Source: a virus. Taken from it: a stretch of DNA of 50,193 nt. The stretch lies in the IMG/VR virus record IMGVR_UViG_3300047470_000529, positions 1 through 50,193 of that record, one strand, 5' to 3'. Made by a program: the position numbers and the translations under genes. Shown piece by piece: positions 16,299 to 24,102 of the stretch. The notes beneath the pieces were generated by a model. That model was not told the DNA's origin. It ran no database searches and saw only the letters and a program-made list of their open reading frames with translations. The stretch's first letter is position 1, and each line of letters opens with the position of its first letter.

Positions 16299-19200
16299 CA
16301 GGTGCCGTCCCGCTGGAAGGTTGCCAGACGACCGGGGACGGCCTTGAGGATGTTGGTCCCCATACTCTGGGTAGCCTGCAAAGCCTGCTGACGAACACCC
16401 TCGATGTGCTGCAGAAGCTGGGGCGTCATGATCCCGTGACGCGCATCCAGGTTGAACGACTGGTTGACGATCGTGTTCTGCACCGGTCGAACCGCTACAG
16501 CAGATGCGCCGGACATCGATGCGGCGGCGCGTGAGTTGGATAGCGCGGCGATGTTCTGCACACCCACGCGCTTGACCGTTTCGGCAGGCACCACGTACTC
16601 ACCCTTGTGGACGACGCCTGCGACCTGGTTCTTAGGGCCGTCGCCGGTATAGCCGCCCGACGCGAAGCCGAGGGTCTTCCGGATGCCGCCGATAATCCCG
16701 CCGCCACCGCCACCAAGCGCGCCGAACACCGCCTGCTGCACCGCCAGCTTCACCAGATCCGCGATGATCCCGTTGATGACGTCGCCCGCGATGCCGCCGA
16801 GCTTGATGTATTCCTTCGACGCGTTGGCGAGCCCGTCAGCAAGGCGGTCCACGGCGTCGACCTCGATGCTCTCGACGGCATCACCCATGTTCGCGGCGGT
16901 CTTGCGTACTTCCTCGCGGCGCTGCTCCAAGGGGGATGCATTGTCGCGGCGGATACCCTCTGCGTCGGAGGCTTTAAGCTGGCCGAGTATGTCGAGCCGC
17001 TTCTGTGCGATATCCTTCTGTGCCTGGGTCGACGCCTGACTGGCGATCACCGCGTCGAGGTCGGCTTTCTCTTGCTCATAAGCGATATCGAGAAGGCGCA
17101 ATTCGATATCCCGACGCGCGGTACGGCTATCGACGAGCGCCTGCTGACCGCGCAGCAGATCCTCGTCGTTTTTAGATGCCGCCTGCGCAGCGTCCAGAGC
17201 CTCGCGATCAAGCTGCTCCTGCCGGTCCTGATTGATCTTTTTGCCGAGCAAGCCGGGCTGCACAGTGATGGGCCCGCTCTCAGCCGGCGGCGCTCCGTAG
17301 ATCGTAGCGATGCGGTCAAGCTGAGCCTGCCGCTGCGTCGGCGACAGGCCCTTCTCCTGGTTGACCTCGTTGATCCGCTGCTTTCGTTCCGCAGCAAGCA
17401 TTTCGGTCTGGATCTTCGCGCGCTGGTCGGCTGATGTCGCGAGGCTAAGGCGCGCCTGCAATTCTTCCTGCGTCAACCGGTAGTTATCGCGATCAATGGC
17501 AATCTGCTCGCGGGCCGCCTTCGCGGCTTCGGTCGCTTCCTTACGATCTGCAGCCTTCTGCGCCCGCGTCGATGCCTTTGCATCCTTGTCGCCCTGAGCG
17601 CCGGCACTAGCCGACTGGTAGTCTGACTTGTCCTTGCTCGAAGCCTCCTGCGCCGCCTGTGGCGACAAACCTTCCTTGCGGTACTTCTTGTACTGCGTCA
17701 GTTCGAATTTCTGCGCCTCAAGACTATCGACCTGAGACTTGATACCGCGCTCACGGGCAACGGCGAGGTCGCGCGTGACGCGGGCGAGATCGCCCTCGAC
17801 GTCGCGGCCATTCTCCCGCTCAGACGGAAGCAAGCGCTGCTCAAGCGATTCCTTTTCCACCTGCTCTCGGTTCTTGATCGCCTGGGCTTCACGCTTCCGC
17901 GCTTCGTTGATGACCCTGAGGGAATCGGCCTGCTCCTTAGCCTGTTGTGGCGTCTGCAGGTTGCCGAAGCGAGCGCTTGAACTGCCTGACTGCTGAGCGT
18001 TGGCGAAGCGCGTTTCGGCGTCCTGCCTGTCCTTTTTGGCGTCCTGCTCCTGCTGCTTGGAGGTAGCAATAAGCTCTTTTTTGCGCTGCTCGGCCAAGTC
18101 TTTCAGGCGCGCTGCGGCCTCACCGACTGCGCCAGCGAACGCCAGCATCTTGCCGGCCGACGACGCGGCATTATTACCCACGGTGGCAATTGCGGATGCC
18201 GCCAAGCGCGCGTTCTGATTGATCGTGAGGGTCGTGTCGGCGAGGTCGTCACCGCGCTTCTTGAATTCCTCGCTGTCGAAGGCCGCCTTCTTGGCGGCGC
18301 TCGAATAGTAGATGACCGCCGCAACCAAGGCCCCGATCGCCAGAATAGGCAGGGCGCCGGCGAGCGTGGAGAGTGTGCCGGCGAACAGCGCTGATATCGC
18401 CACGCCCGCGCGCTTGGAAAGCGTGTTGGCCTCGACGGCTGCAGTCTCCGCAGTGGTGGCGACTGCAGTGCGGGTCTGCGCTGCCGCGAGCGCGGTTTCC
18501 GATGCCGCGACCTCTGCGTTCACCGCCGTCAAAGCGCGCCGGGTGATGATCTGGGTCTTGAGATCCTGATTAGCGCGAGCGGCGTCAGGGCTGCTACGTG
18601 TTACGCCGATGCGACCGAAGCCCAGGGCGCTCTGAGCCGCGAGCGACTTCTGCGCCAGCAATGCGTCGGCGCGCTGTTGCTGAATTAGCGCAAGGTTCTG
18701 GGCAAGCTGCGCCGCCTCCTGCTTGCGGGCGGCAAGGGTCGCCTCAATGCCTGCGACCTCTGCCGCCGCTGCCTCGCGCACCGCAGTAGCCTGCAGCGCC
18801 GCCATTTGAGTCCGGCTGACGTAGGAAGCGTTGCCGGCAAGGATTTGTGCGGTGGCCTCCCGCTCCAGGCCGATAGCGCGCTGGGTCGCGGCGGCCACAC
18901 CGTCGAACGCAAGGGCGCCGACCTTGAGCGCGCCATAGCCCGCGGCGATGCCCGCCAGCGCTGGGATCACCACGTCGAGGTTGTTCGCGAGCGAAACCAC
19001 AGCTCCCGAGAACTTGGCAGTGAGCGACAACGCGCCGTCTGCCTGTCCAACGTATCTACCAAGGGCATTGTTCAAGATCGTGAACGAAGCACCGATGGTA
19101 AAGTTGGCCTTCGCCGCCTGCGCCTCTAAATCAGCCGATCCCTTGAGAAAGCCCTGAAAGAATTCTCTGCTGGTGACCGTTCCCGCGATCACGTCTGCGC

Positions 19201-19831
19201 GCAGCTTGGCGATCGAACCGCCGTATTTGTCGATGCCGCTGGCGACGGCCTGCAAGATCGGACGTGCACCCTCGTTGATCGAGTTGAATTCTTCTGCCCG
19301 CACGATCGGCGAGCCAAGCGCCTGAGACAGCTGCAGTAGCGCGCCCTGGGCCTCGCCGGCCGAGCCACCTTGCACCTTGAGGGCGGCGGCGACGCCGTTG
19401 GTGAATTTCAGGAGGTCGGATTGCCCCGCCCCCAGCTCTTTACCTGCTTGCGCGAGGCGGCTGTAGAGCGTGCCGACTGTCTCAAGCTCCACGCCATATT
19501 TCTGCGATACGTCGAACAGCCTATCTTGCACGCCTGCCAGGTTGCTGCCCTCAAGGCCCGCGACCTTAAGCTGGTTGGTGAAGCGAGTGTAACCATCGGC
19601 CAAGGCAGCTATCTGCTGAGCGCCAACGCCAGAGGCGAGCGTGCCCGCCAGTCCGCGCAAGGTGGACTTGATGCTGTTCGAGGATGACTCGAACTGGTTC
19701 TCAAGACGGCGCATGGATTGCGCCTGAGAATCGAGATTGCGGTTGACCCTGTCGGTGACGTTCTGGACGTCGACCCGGTACCGCATGACATCGGCCTGCA
19801 GCCTGAGGATTACGGGGTCGATTTCCGGCAT
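16298..19831 (-). CDS. Tail tape measure protein
   Basis: 1177 residues, the longest gene. The N-terminal ~230 residues match the tape-measure N-terminal domain (LKVAGLEG...VQDRLFDVSQKYGVEL; SQALGSPIVRAEEFNSINEG). Then come a membrane-like stretch (about 470-500), long charged coiled coils (about 560-960) and a C-terminal GGGGGIIGG turn region. It sets tail length and is ejected into the host. The ATG at 19831 has no Shine-Dalgarno but is preceded 10 nt upstream by a late-promoter element. The upstream neighbour is a plus-strand cargo island. Confidence 0.93.
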   Translation of the reverse strand: MPEIDPVILRLQADVMRYRVDVQNVTDRVNRNLDSQAQSMRRLENQFESSSNSIKSTLRGLAGTLASGVGAQQIAALADGYTRFTNQLKVAGLEGSNLAGVQDRLFDVSQKYGVELETVGTLYSRLAQAGKELGAGQSDLLKFTNGVAAALKVQGGSAGEAQGALLQLSQALGSPIVRAEEFNSINEGARPILQAVASGIDKYGGSIAKLRADVIAGTVTSREFFQGFLKGSADLEAQAAKANFTIGASFTILNNALGRYVGQADGALSLTAKFSGAVVSLANNLDVVIPALAGIAAGYGALKVGALAFDGVAAATQRAIGLEREATAQILAGNASYVSRTQMAALQATAVREAAAAEVAGIEATLAARKQEAAQLAQNLALIQQQRADALLAQKSLAAQSALGFGRIGVTRSSPDAARANQDLKTQIITRRALTAVNAEVAASETALAAAQTRTAVATTAETAAVEANTLSKRAGVAISALFAGTLSTLAGALPILAIGALVAAVIYYSSAAKKAAFDSEEFKKRGDDLADTTLTINQNARLAASAIATVGNNAASSAGKMLAFAGAVGEAAARLKDLAEQRKKELIATSKQQEQDAKKDRQDAETRFANAQQSGSSSARFGNLQTPQQAKEQADSLRVINEARKREAQAIKNREQVEKESLEQRLLPSERENGRDVEGDLARVTRDLAVARERGIKSQVDSLEAQKFELTQYKKYRKEGLSPQAAQEASSKDKSDYQSASAGAQGDKDAKASTRAQKAADRKEATEAAKAAREQIAIDRDNYRLTQEELQARLSLATSADQRAKIQTEMLAAERKQRINEVNQEKGLSPTQRQAQLDRIATIYGAPPAESGPITVQPGLLGKKINQDRQEQLDREALDAAQAASKNDEDLLRGQQALVDSRTARRDIELRLLDIAYEQEKADLDAVIASQASTQAQKDIAQKRLDILGQLKASDAEGIRRDNASPLEQRREEVRKTAANMGDAVESIEVDAVDRLADGLANASKEYIKLGGIAGDVINGIIADLVKLAVQQAVFGALGGGGGGIIGGIRKTLGFASGGYTGDGPKNQVAGVVHKGEYVVPAETVKRVGVQNIAALSNSRAAASMSGASAVAVRPVQNTIVNQSFNLDARHGIMTPQLLQHIEGVRQQALQATQSMGTNILKAVPGRLATFQRDGT

Positions 19832-19841
19832 AGCGTCATGC

Positions 19842-19870
19842 TACGAACCGGGGCGGTCGGTTATTACCGC
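19842..19870 (-). promoter_or_regulatory. Late-promoter element, tape measure copy
   Basis: Minus strand GCGGTAA (19870-19864), 18 nt, CGTA (19845-19842), 10 nt, then the tape-measure ATG at 19831. It is one of four copies of GCGGTAA-N18-C(G/A)TA in the window. The spacing predicts a transcript that starts almost at the ATG, in keeping with the missing Shine-Dalgarno. Confidence 0.6.
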
Positions 19871-19886
19871 TATTGAGGGGTTGGGT

Positions 19887-20315
19887 ATGCGGGGCCTGAA
19901 ACTCGGGATTGTGGGCGCTCTGGCTCTAGCGTCAGGATGCGATGACACCCCAAAGCGCAAAGAAGGCGCGACCCTAGCCTGTGAGGCTTACGTAAAGGAT
20001 GGCCTGAAAGCGCCATCGACATATAGCCGGGTGTCGGCCTCTTCGAATATTGAGAGCAAAGAGCTAGGATCGGTATCGATTGAATATGATGCTGAAAATT
20101 CTTACGGCGTACCGTTGAGAGGACGCCAATCCTGCGCCTTCAAACTTGATGAAGAAGGAAAGTGGCCGGAGCCTTGGGCCGCGAACTTTGCCGCCGAAGG
20201 ATCGGTGCTGGAAAAACATACGCGCAGCATCAATTCGCCCGGCAACCCTGATTCCGATCTGAAGGCGACAGGGTCGTCGGGATACGACTGCTGCCTCGCT
20301 ACGGAGGAGGAGTGA
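19887..20315 (+). CDS. Lipoprotein, probable lysogenic-conversion cargo
   Basis: 142 residues from the ATG at 19887 (GAGGGG 6 nt upstream). A short basic start, a hydrophobic LGIVGALALASG stretch and Cys18 form a clear lipobox (ASGC). The mature part has further Cys residues, including a C-terminal YDCCLA. It is on the strand opposite to the late genes and inserted between tape measure and tail chaperone, the typical place and orientation of a moron. It could alter the cell surface or exclude other phages. No family recognised. Confidence 0.7.
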   Translation: MRGLKLGIVGALALASGCDDTPKRKEGATLACEAYVKDGLKAPSTYSRVSASSNIESKELGSVSIEYDAENSYGVPLRGRQSCAFKLDEEGKWPEPWAANFAAEGSVLEKHTRSINSPGNPDSDLKATGSSGYDCCLATEEE

Positions 20316-20563
20316 TGGCAAAGCATTTCCCCACCCCGGAAGAAAAGCGAGAGCAGGGCCGCCTGCGGATCGCGAAAACAGCGGCGCAACTACCGGACGC
20401 GAAGTTCAAGCCGATCCCGAACACAACGGCGGCAGGCTCATGTAAGGCATGCCGCGCCGCCGGAAAGAAGTCCTACCGCGCCGCCGATGTTCCCTTGATG
20501 CCTCTGCCCGAGTGCCCGCATCCCGACCAGTGCGCCGGGATTTACCGGACCATTTGGCCTTGA
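20315..20563 (+). CDS. Small Cys protein, possible zinc-binding
   Basis: 82 residues starting at ATG 20315, sharing one base with the lipoprotein stop. It contains CKACRAAGKKSY and CPHPDQCAG, four cysteines spaced as two knuckles, so zinc binding is likely. Probably co-transcribed with the lipoprotein. A hairpin terminator follows. Confidence 0.62.
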   Translation: MAKHFPTPEEKREQGRLRIAKTAAQLPDAKFKPIPNTTAAGSCKACRAAGKKSYRAADVPLMPLPECPHPDQCAGIYRTIWP

Positions 20564-20566
20564 TGT

Positions 20567-20592
20567 AAGGGCGGCCCCGTAGAGCCGCCCTT
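20567..20592 (+). terminator. Hairpin terminator of the lipoprotein unit
   Basis: AAGGGCGGC (20567-20575) and GCCGCCCTT (20584-20592) form a perfect 9-bp stem with an 8-nt loop, 3 nt after the stop codon. The U-tract is weak. Confidence 0.6.
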
Positions 20593-20638
20593 GCATCCCT
20601 CAGCGATCCGCCGCAAGCGCCGTTCGCTAGGTTAGCCC

Positions 20639-20667
20639 TTGTGGATAGTTTGCCTAACGCATATTTT
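20639..20667 (+). promoter_or_regulatory. Promoter of hicBA
   Basis: -35 TTGTGG (20639-20644), 17-nt spacer, -10 TATTTT (20662-20667). The predicted start falls inside an inverted repeat just downstream, as expected for an autoregulated toxin-antitoxin operon. Confidence 0.5.
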
Positions 20668-20671
20668 CCTG

Positions 20672-20739
20672 TCATGTGGAAAACATGAGTCGAAGCAAAG
20701 GGCGTGCGGTGGGGGCAGATCGCATCAGTTCGGGAACTG
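20672..20739 (+). promoter_or_regulatory. Two palindromes upstream of hicBA, candidate operators
   Basis: TCATGT-GGAAA-ACATGA (20672-20688) overlaps the predicted transcription start. CAGTTC-GG-GAACTG (20726-20739) lies in the leader. Both have perfect arms. HicB-type antitoxins commonly repress their own promoter, so either could be its operator. The binding itself is inferred. Confidence 0.45.
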
Positions 20740-20815
20740 CGCTGTGAATCGCGCGTTGCCGGTTTATTCACATTGGAAGCGTATCGTCGAAACCATGCAA
20801 CGGGGGAGCCGCTGG

Positions 20816-21097
20816 ATGGAAAAACACGTGTCTATGAAGGTCGAACTGAGCGTCCACCTTGCCTACGACGAGGAGGCGAACGTGTGGTATGTTGCATCCT
20901 CTGATATTCCAGGTCTTTTCCTTGAGGCTGATACCCCGCAAGAATTGATTTCGCGCTTAAAGGAGGCTGCTCCTGAAATGCTCGCGCTCAACCTTGCTGA
21001 AATTCTGGAAAAACAGCCGATGAAGAAGCCCAAAAAGGCGCCTCGCATTTCGCTGCTTCCCGTCTTCGACAGCCCGATGGAACTGGCGTTTGCCTGA
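20816..21097 (+). CDS. hicB: HicB-like antitoxin (DUF1902-type)
   Basis: 93 residues from the ATG at 20816 (GGGGGAG 8 nt upstream). An internal GTG/ATG at 20831/20834 is also possible. The domain core VWYVASSDIPGLFLEADTPQ followed by ELISRLKEAAPEML is the partial RNase-H-like HicB fold (DUF1902 variant). It should neutralise the adjacent HicA and autoregulate. The antitoxin precedes the toxin, 2 nt apart. The C-terminus lacks an obvious HTH, so any DNA binding would use another element. Confidence 0.85.
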   Translation: MEKHVSMKVELSVHLAYDEEANVWYVASSDIPGLFLEADTPQELISRLKEAAPEMLALNLAEILEKQPMKKPKKAPRISLLPVFDSPMELAFA

Positions 21098-21099
21098 TC

Positions 21100-21291
21100 G
21101 TGCCTGGATACACGCCTGAGCTAAAGAAGCTCCTCTCCCAATCAGGTTGCGAATTTTTCCGTCAGGGCAAGGGGGACCATGAAATTTGGTCCACCCCCAG
21201 CGGCTGCAAGATAATAGTCGATGGGAACATTAAGTCCCGCCATACGGCTAACGGCGTCTTGAAGCAGGCAGGCCTAGACAAGGCCTTCTAA
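21100..21291 (+). CDS. hicA: HicA-like toxin, mRNA interferase
   Basis: 63 residues with a GTG start 2 nt after hicB. The fold pattern LKKLLSQSGCEFFRQGKGDHEIW is typical of HicA, with the likely catalytic His27 in the GDHEIW motif, then the IIVDG strand and a C-terminal helix (ANGVLKQAGL). HicA toxins cleave RNA until bound by HicB. In a prophage the pair may stabilise the element or block superinfection. Confidence 0.87.
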   Translation: MPGYTPELKKLLSQSGCEFFRQGKGDHEIWSTPSGCKIIVDGNIKSRHTANGVLKQAGLDKAF

Positions 21292-21313
21292 AGCCGACCT
21301 CATGCTGCGAGCT

Positions 21314-21927
21314 TCAAGCTCTATGCGCATCAACAAACCGCCGCAGCCTTTCGGGATCGACAGAACCGCTGTTTCCGCCCTCAGGCTGATGCGCCTCGTT
21401 GTGGGCCTCCAGGGCCTCGAAATACCCCGATAGCGACAGGCGCTCCCAATCGAGGTGCATCCCGCCACAATTAGCGATCAGCTGTCCTTTTCGGAGGGGC
21501 TGGGGTTCTCGATATCGCCCGCGTCCGGCGCTTTTTTTTTGAGATCGATGCCGACGATCGCCGCGTGGAGAATCGACCAGGCGACGTGCAGGCCTTCAAT
21601 CAGGGGGCGGTTTGGGAAGGTGTAGGCTTCCACCAGTTCGTTGGCGCGGCGAGGGCCGACCTCGATATCAGCGCCGTCGACGGTTCCCGCGTTGCCGCCC
21701 TGCAGCCCGAGGCGGATCACCTCGCGGATGTCGGTAGCTTTGGCATCGCCGCCGCCGAGATAGACCGGCTCATCGCCATTAAGGCCCAAGCCCGCACCCA
21801 TCTCGTCGTACATACGGAAGATCGACTTGCCGCCGGCCTTCCGTTCAAGCTCGATCACATGCGGGAGCGCGAGCCAGAACGAATAGCGGCCATCTGCGAA
21901 GTCGAGATCAACCCGAGTGTCTGGCAT
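21314..21927 (-). CDS. Tail assembly chaperone, -1 frameshift product (G-T type)
   Basis: At the A9 run (minus strand, 21540-21532) a -1 slip moves ribosomes from the G frame into an open frame that continues to a TGA at 21316-21314, giving 204 residues. The extension contains HLDWERLSLSGYFEALEAHN and SVDPERLRRFVDAHRA, a compact domain like those fused to tail chaperones. It has no good independent start: the ATG at 21460 lacks a spaced Shine-Dalgarno. This is the lambda G/GT arrangement, placed as expected between tail tube and tape measure. Confidence 0.75.
21478..21927 (-). CDS. Tail assembly chaperone, short (G-like) form; GTA-type family
   Basis: 149 residues. The block VDLDFADGRYSFWLALPHV, the VIRLGLQGG region and LIEGLHVAWSILHAAIVG match the tail-chaperone family also found in gene transfer agents. 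It ends shortly after an A9 run that encodes KKK, the shift site for the longer product. TAATG links it to the tail-tube gene. Confidence 0.78.
   Translation of the reverse strand: MPDTRVDLDFADGRYSFWLALPHVIELERKAGGKSIFRMYDEMGAGLGLNGDEPVYLGGGDAKATDIREVIRLGLQGGNAGTVDGADIEVGPRRANELVEAYTFPNRPLIEGLHVAWSILHAAIVGIDLKKKAPDAGDIENPSPSEKDS
21532..21540 (-). promoter_or_regulatory. Slippery A9 frameshift site
   Basis: Nine consecutive A on the minus strand, read as AAA AAA AAA in the zero frame and followed by GCG. It fulfils the X-XXY-YYZ rule for -1 slippage by tandem tRNA-Lys. It is an exceptional homopolymer for this GC-rich element. Confidence 0.7.
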
Positions 21928-22385
21928 TAGGGCGCCGGGGTAAAGACGAGCGGGCCGTCGCCTTCAAGTGTGATTTCGACAGTACCGGCGTCATCGGAGG
22001 TCTGGTCGAACGTCTCGTTGTGCGTGGTGAGCATGGCGGTCCCGGAATAGGTGCCGAGCAAATCGCCCAGATCGTCCGTCTCGTTATCCTTGTAGAGCGG
22101 GACCGAATAGATGCGCTTGACGCCGAACGCGTCGGCATATTCTTCCTGCAGATCGACGTTGCTCTCGCCGCTTCCTGAGATGCTCCAGGTCGTGCCGTTG
22201 TTGCGGATCTTGCGCTGGGGCGGCGCGAATGGAGCAGCGCAGTCGCGCACCTGGCGCTCGCCAAGCGTGACACTGCGGTTGATCGTCACATTGCGGATGC
22301 CGCAAAGCAAAGCCAGCACGGCGGGCGGGCCAGCAGCAGTCTGGATCTGGATCAAGGCTAGGTCTGCGCTATTCGGAATGCTCAC
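21927..22385 (-). CDS. Major tail (tube) protein
   Basis: 152 residues from the GTG at 22385 (GGAG 8 nt upstream; a TTG at 22391 is too close to the ribosome site). It is a beta-rich sequence with GTTWSISGSGESNVDLQEEY and a C-terminal VEITLEGDGPLVF strand pair. Size and position before the chaperone and tape measure identify the tube protein. The ribosome site lies in a hairpin. Confidence 0.75.
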   Translation of the reverse strand: MSIPNSADLALIQIQTAAGPPAVLALLCGIRNVTINRSVTLGERQVRDCAAPFAPPQRKIRNNGTTWSISGSGESNVDLQEEYADAFGVKRIYSVPLYKDNETDDLGDLLGTYSGTAMLTTHNETFDQTSDDAGTVEITLEGDGPLVFTPAP

Positions 22386-22393
22386 GGGCAAGT

Positions 22394-22415
22394 CTCCAGC
22401 ATGGGTTTGCTGGAG
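22394..22415 (-). promoter_or_regulatory. Hairpin containing the tail-tube ribosome-binding site
   Basis: CTCCAGC (22415-22409) and GCTGGAG (22400-22394) on the minus strand form a perfect 7-bp stem with an 8-nt loop. The 3' arm contains the GGAG of the tail-tube gene. It could limit or time translation, or mark the 5' end of a processed mRNA. Confidence 0.5.
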
Positions 22416-22417
22416 GT

Positions 22418-22446
22418 TACGGCGCGTCAGTCAACCGATTTACCGC
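22418..22446 (-). promoter_or_regulatory. Late-promoter element, tail-tube copy
   Basis: Minus strand GCGGTAA (22446-22440), exactly 18 nt, CGTA (22421-22418). It overlaps the 3' end of the preceding gene. Unlike the other three copies it is followed by a short leader with a hairpin and a Shine-Dalgarno. The predicted start is around 22408. Confidence 0.55.
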
Positions 22447-22672
22447 CCTCTATGGCATGGAAGCGGGCGCGGGCACGATCTGCCTCCCAATCCGACTGTT
22501 CGGGTGCGGCAGCCTCAATGATAACGCAGCGCAAGGCGTGAGCAGCTTCCTCATCGCCCGCCTTATCAAGGCGATCTGCCGCCTCGGCGATGTCATCGGG
22601 ATCGACCGCCTCGACGCGGATCATCTGTGCCAGGAATGCGGACAGCATGCGCTCTGCGAGGGGTGTTTCCAT
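22427..22672 (-). CDS. Hypothetical tail-region protein
   Basis: 81 residues from the ATG at 22672, preceded by GGAGGGG (rather close). An ATG at 22726 would overlap the DUF3168 gene by 41 nt and lacks a ribosome site. It is a helical, acidic protein of unknown role. Its last codons overlap a late-promoter element. Confidence 0.55.
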   Translation of the reverse strand: METPLAERMLSAFLAQMIRVEAVDPDDIAEAADRLDKAGDEEAAHALRCVIIEAAAPEQSDWEADRARARFHAIEGGKSVD

Positions 22673-22685
22673 CCCCTCCAGCCTA

Positions 22686-23144
22686 TCAGCCTGCGTAGGT
22701 TCGGGCAATGACTGAGACGATGCCATGCCAGGCGCTCGCCTCGGAACCGTCTTGCATCAGGCGCGAGGACCGGGCGACGAAGCGATATCGCCGCCCGCCG
22801 ACGATGAACGCATGATTGTGAATCGCTTCGACGACGGCGCTGTTCAGCCGGCCAGCATGGTCGCGTGCAGTTTCGAGCAAGCCTCCATCTTTTGGATCAT
22901 CGCCGACGTAGCGAGGCTTGGCGAAGCTATGCAGTTGAAACGTCACCTCGGCCCGCGCTGAACAGCCTCGTCCCTGCGGTAGCGATTGCGTCCCGTCGAT
23001 GCGCACGAACGGCCACGCGGGTTCTTCGGTGACGGGATCAATCGAAGCCTTCGCAACGATCGCGGTAAGCGGTGCATTGCCTTTCAGGCTGATCGTGCAT
23101 GCGCGTTCGACCTCGCGCAGGAGGTCACTCGCCAACGGCCTCAT
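22686..23144 (-). CDS. DUF3168 tail completion/terminator protein
   Basis: 152 residues. The pattern PWPFVRIDGTQSLPQGRG, EVTFQLHSFAKP, RDHAGRLNSAVVEAIHN and RSSRLMQDG is typical of DUF3168 tail-completion proteins, which cap the tail tube at the neck. The place between the HK97-gp10-like gene and the tail tube agrees. Confidence 0.78.
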   Translation of the reverse strand: MRPLASDLLREVERACTISLKGNAPLTAIVAKASIDPVTEEPAWPFVRIDGTQSLPQGRGCSARAEVTFQLHSFAKPRYVGDDPKDGGLLETARDHAGRLNSAVVEAIHNHAFIVGGRRYRFVARSSRLMQDGSEASAWHGIVSVIARTYAG

Positions 23145-23301
23145 CCTTCTTGGGCTTCGGTGCGGGCTTGAGGGCGTCGGCCTTTTTCGCCGCGTCGAAG
23201 ACCTCGTTGCTGACCTCGATCTCGACGTTCGGCGGATAGATGGCAGTGCGGTGATTCGGCAGCGGGTGGTGGAACTCGCGGGAGAAGGTGACGCTGTGCA
23301 T
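23125..23301 (-). CDS. Small protein with Lys/Pro-rich tail
   Basis: 58 residues; AGGAGA lies upstream of the ATG at 23301, which overlaps the HK97-gp10-like stop (TAATG). The core is TAIYPPNVEIEVSNEVFDAA, with a basic tail KPAPKPKKDE. It shares 20 nt with the next gene. Similar short proteins occur among neck genes of related phages. Function unknown. Confidence 0.6.
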   Translation of the reverse strand: MHSVTFSREFHHPLPNHRTAIYPPNVEIEVSNEVFDAAKKADALKPAPKPKKDEAVGE

Positions 23302-23732
23302 TAGGTGTCTCCTGATTTTGAGCGCCTGACGACGCGATCGACGGCTTTGCGGACGAGCTGGGTTGCCTGCTTGCGCTTGGCGTCTGCGGCAGGCTGCATG
23401 AAGGGCCTGGCGGGTAGCTTGGAGTGGCCGAACTCCTGAGCGGCCGAATACGGGGCGTTGCTGCTCACTTCGACCACCAGCGGGTTGATCTGGGTCGTCT
23501 CGATGTTGTTGGCGAGAACGCCGGTGTCTTGGTTCGGCGGCTTGCCTGGCTTTGATGGCACGTGCTTCGCGCCGCTCACTGCGCCCGAGGTGATGCTGAT
23601 TTGCGCCTCGACTTGGATCATCTCACCGGCCGCGAATAGCGCCTTGCCGACCTCGCGGATCATATCCGGCCCGGTCAGCTTCTTCATGCGCGCGGCATGC
23701 GCCTTGGCGCCGATCAGGCTGGACTTAGCCAC
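23301..23732 (-). CDS. HK97 gp10-like neck/tail protein
   Basis: 143 residues from the GTG at 23732, which overlaps the upstream stop by 8 nt. The family pattern is visible: EVGKALFAAGEMIQVEAQ, then HVPSKPGKPPNQDTGVL, and the VEVSSNAPYSAAQEFGHSK block with ARPFMQPA. HK97 gp10-type proteins act in head-tail joining. Confidence 0.82.
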   Translation of the reverse strand: MAKSSLIGAKAHAARMKKLTGPDMIREVGKALFAAGEMIQVEAQISITSGAVSGAKHVPSKPGKPPNQDTGVLANNIETTQINPLVVEVSSNAPYSAAQEFGHSKLPARPFMQPAADAKRKQATQLVRKAVDRVVRRSKSGDT

Positions 23733-24102
23733 GGCGGCCCGTCCCAACCCACCCGGCCGCAACCGGATCTCTCTCCAGCGACGAAACAGACCACAGCCCG
23801 GCATGGGGCCCGGCCAGCACCTCGATCATCGCGTCGGTGCCCAGCGTGCCTGTGAGCGTCGCAGCAAGCACGATGAAGCGCACGTCCTTTTCGACGAACT
23901 TAGGATCGTTGCGCATGTCGGTGGTGACGAGGTCGATCTGCACCGAACAGGTCCGGTGCACGACGCCGCCGGGGGTGATGATGCTCCCGCCGTCGTCATA
24001 GACCGGTGCGGTCTGCTCGATCGTGCGGGCGTCGTGATAAGGCCCACCGAATACCGCGGAGAACGCGAGGCCGATGTCGGCGAAGGCGCTGGGCATGTCC
24101 AT
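23725..24102 (-). CDS. Head-tail connector component, function unknown
   Basis: 125 residues in the neck cluster. The beta-rich body (RTCSVQIDLVTTDM; FIVLAATLTGTLGTDAM) with a C-terminal WSVSSLERDPVAAGW block resembles head-closure (stopper) proteins. The assignment rests on size and place. The start could be ATG 24102 or 24096. Confidence 0.6.
   Translation of the reverse strand: MDMPSAFADIGLAFSAVFGGPYHDARTIEQTAPVYDDGGSIITPGGVVHRTCSVQIDLVTTDMRNDPKFVEKDVRFIVLAATLTGTLGTDAMIEVLAGPHAGLWSVSSLERDPVAAGWVGTGRRG

Noticed and set aside
21274-21468. A 64-codon minus-strand frame after hicA
   Set aside because: It is out of frame with the tail-chaperone extension, which has the better protein pattern, and overlaps the hicA end without a ribosome site.
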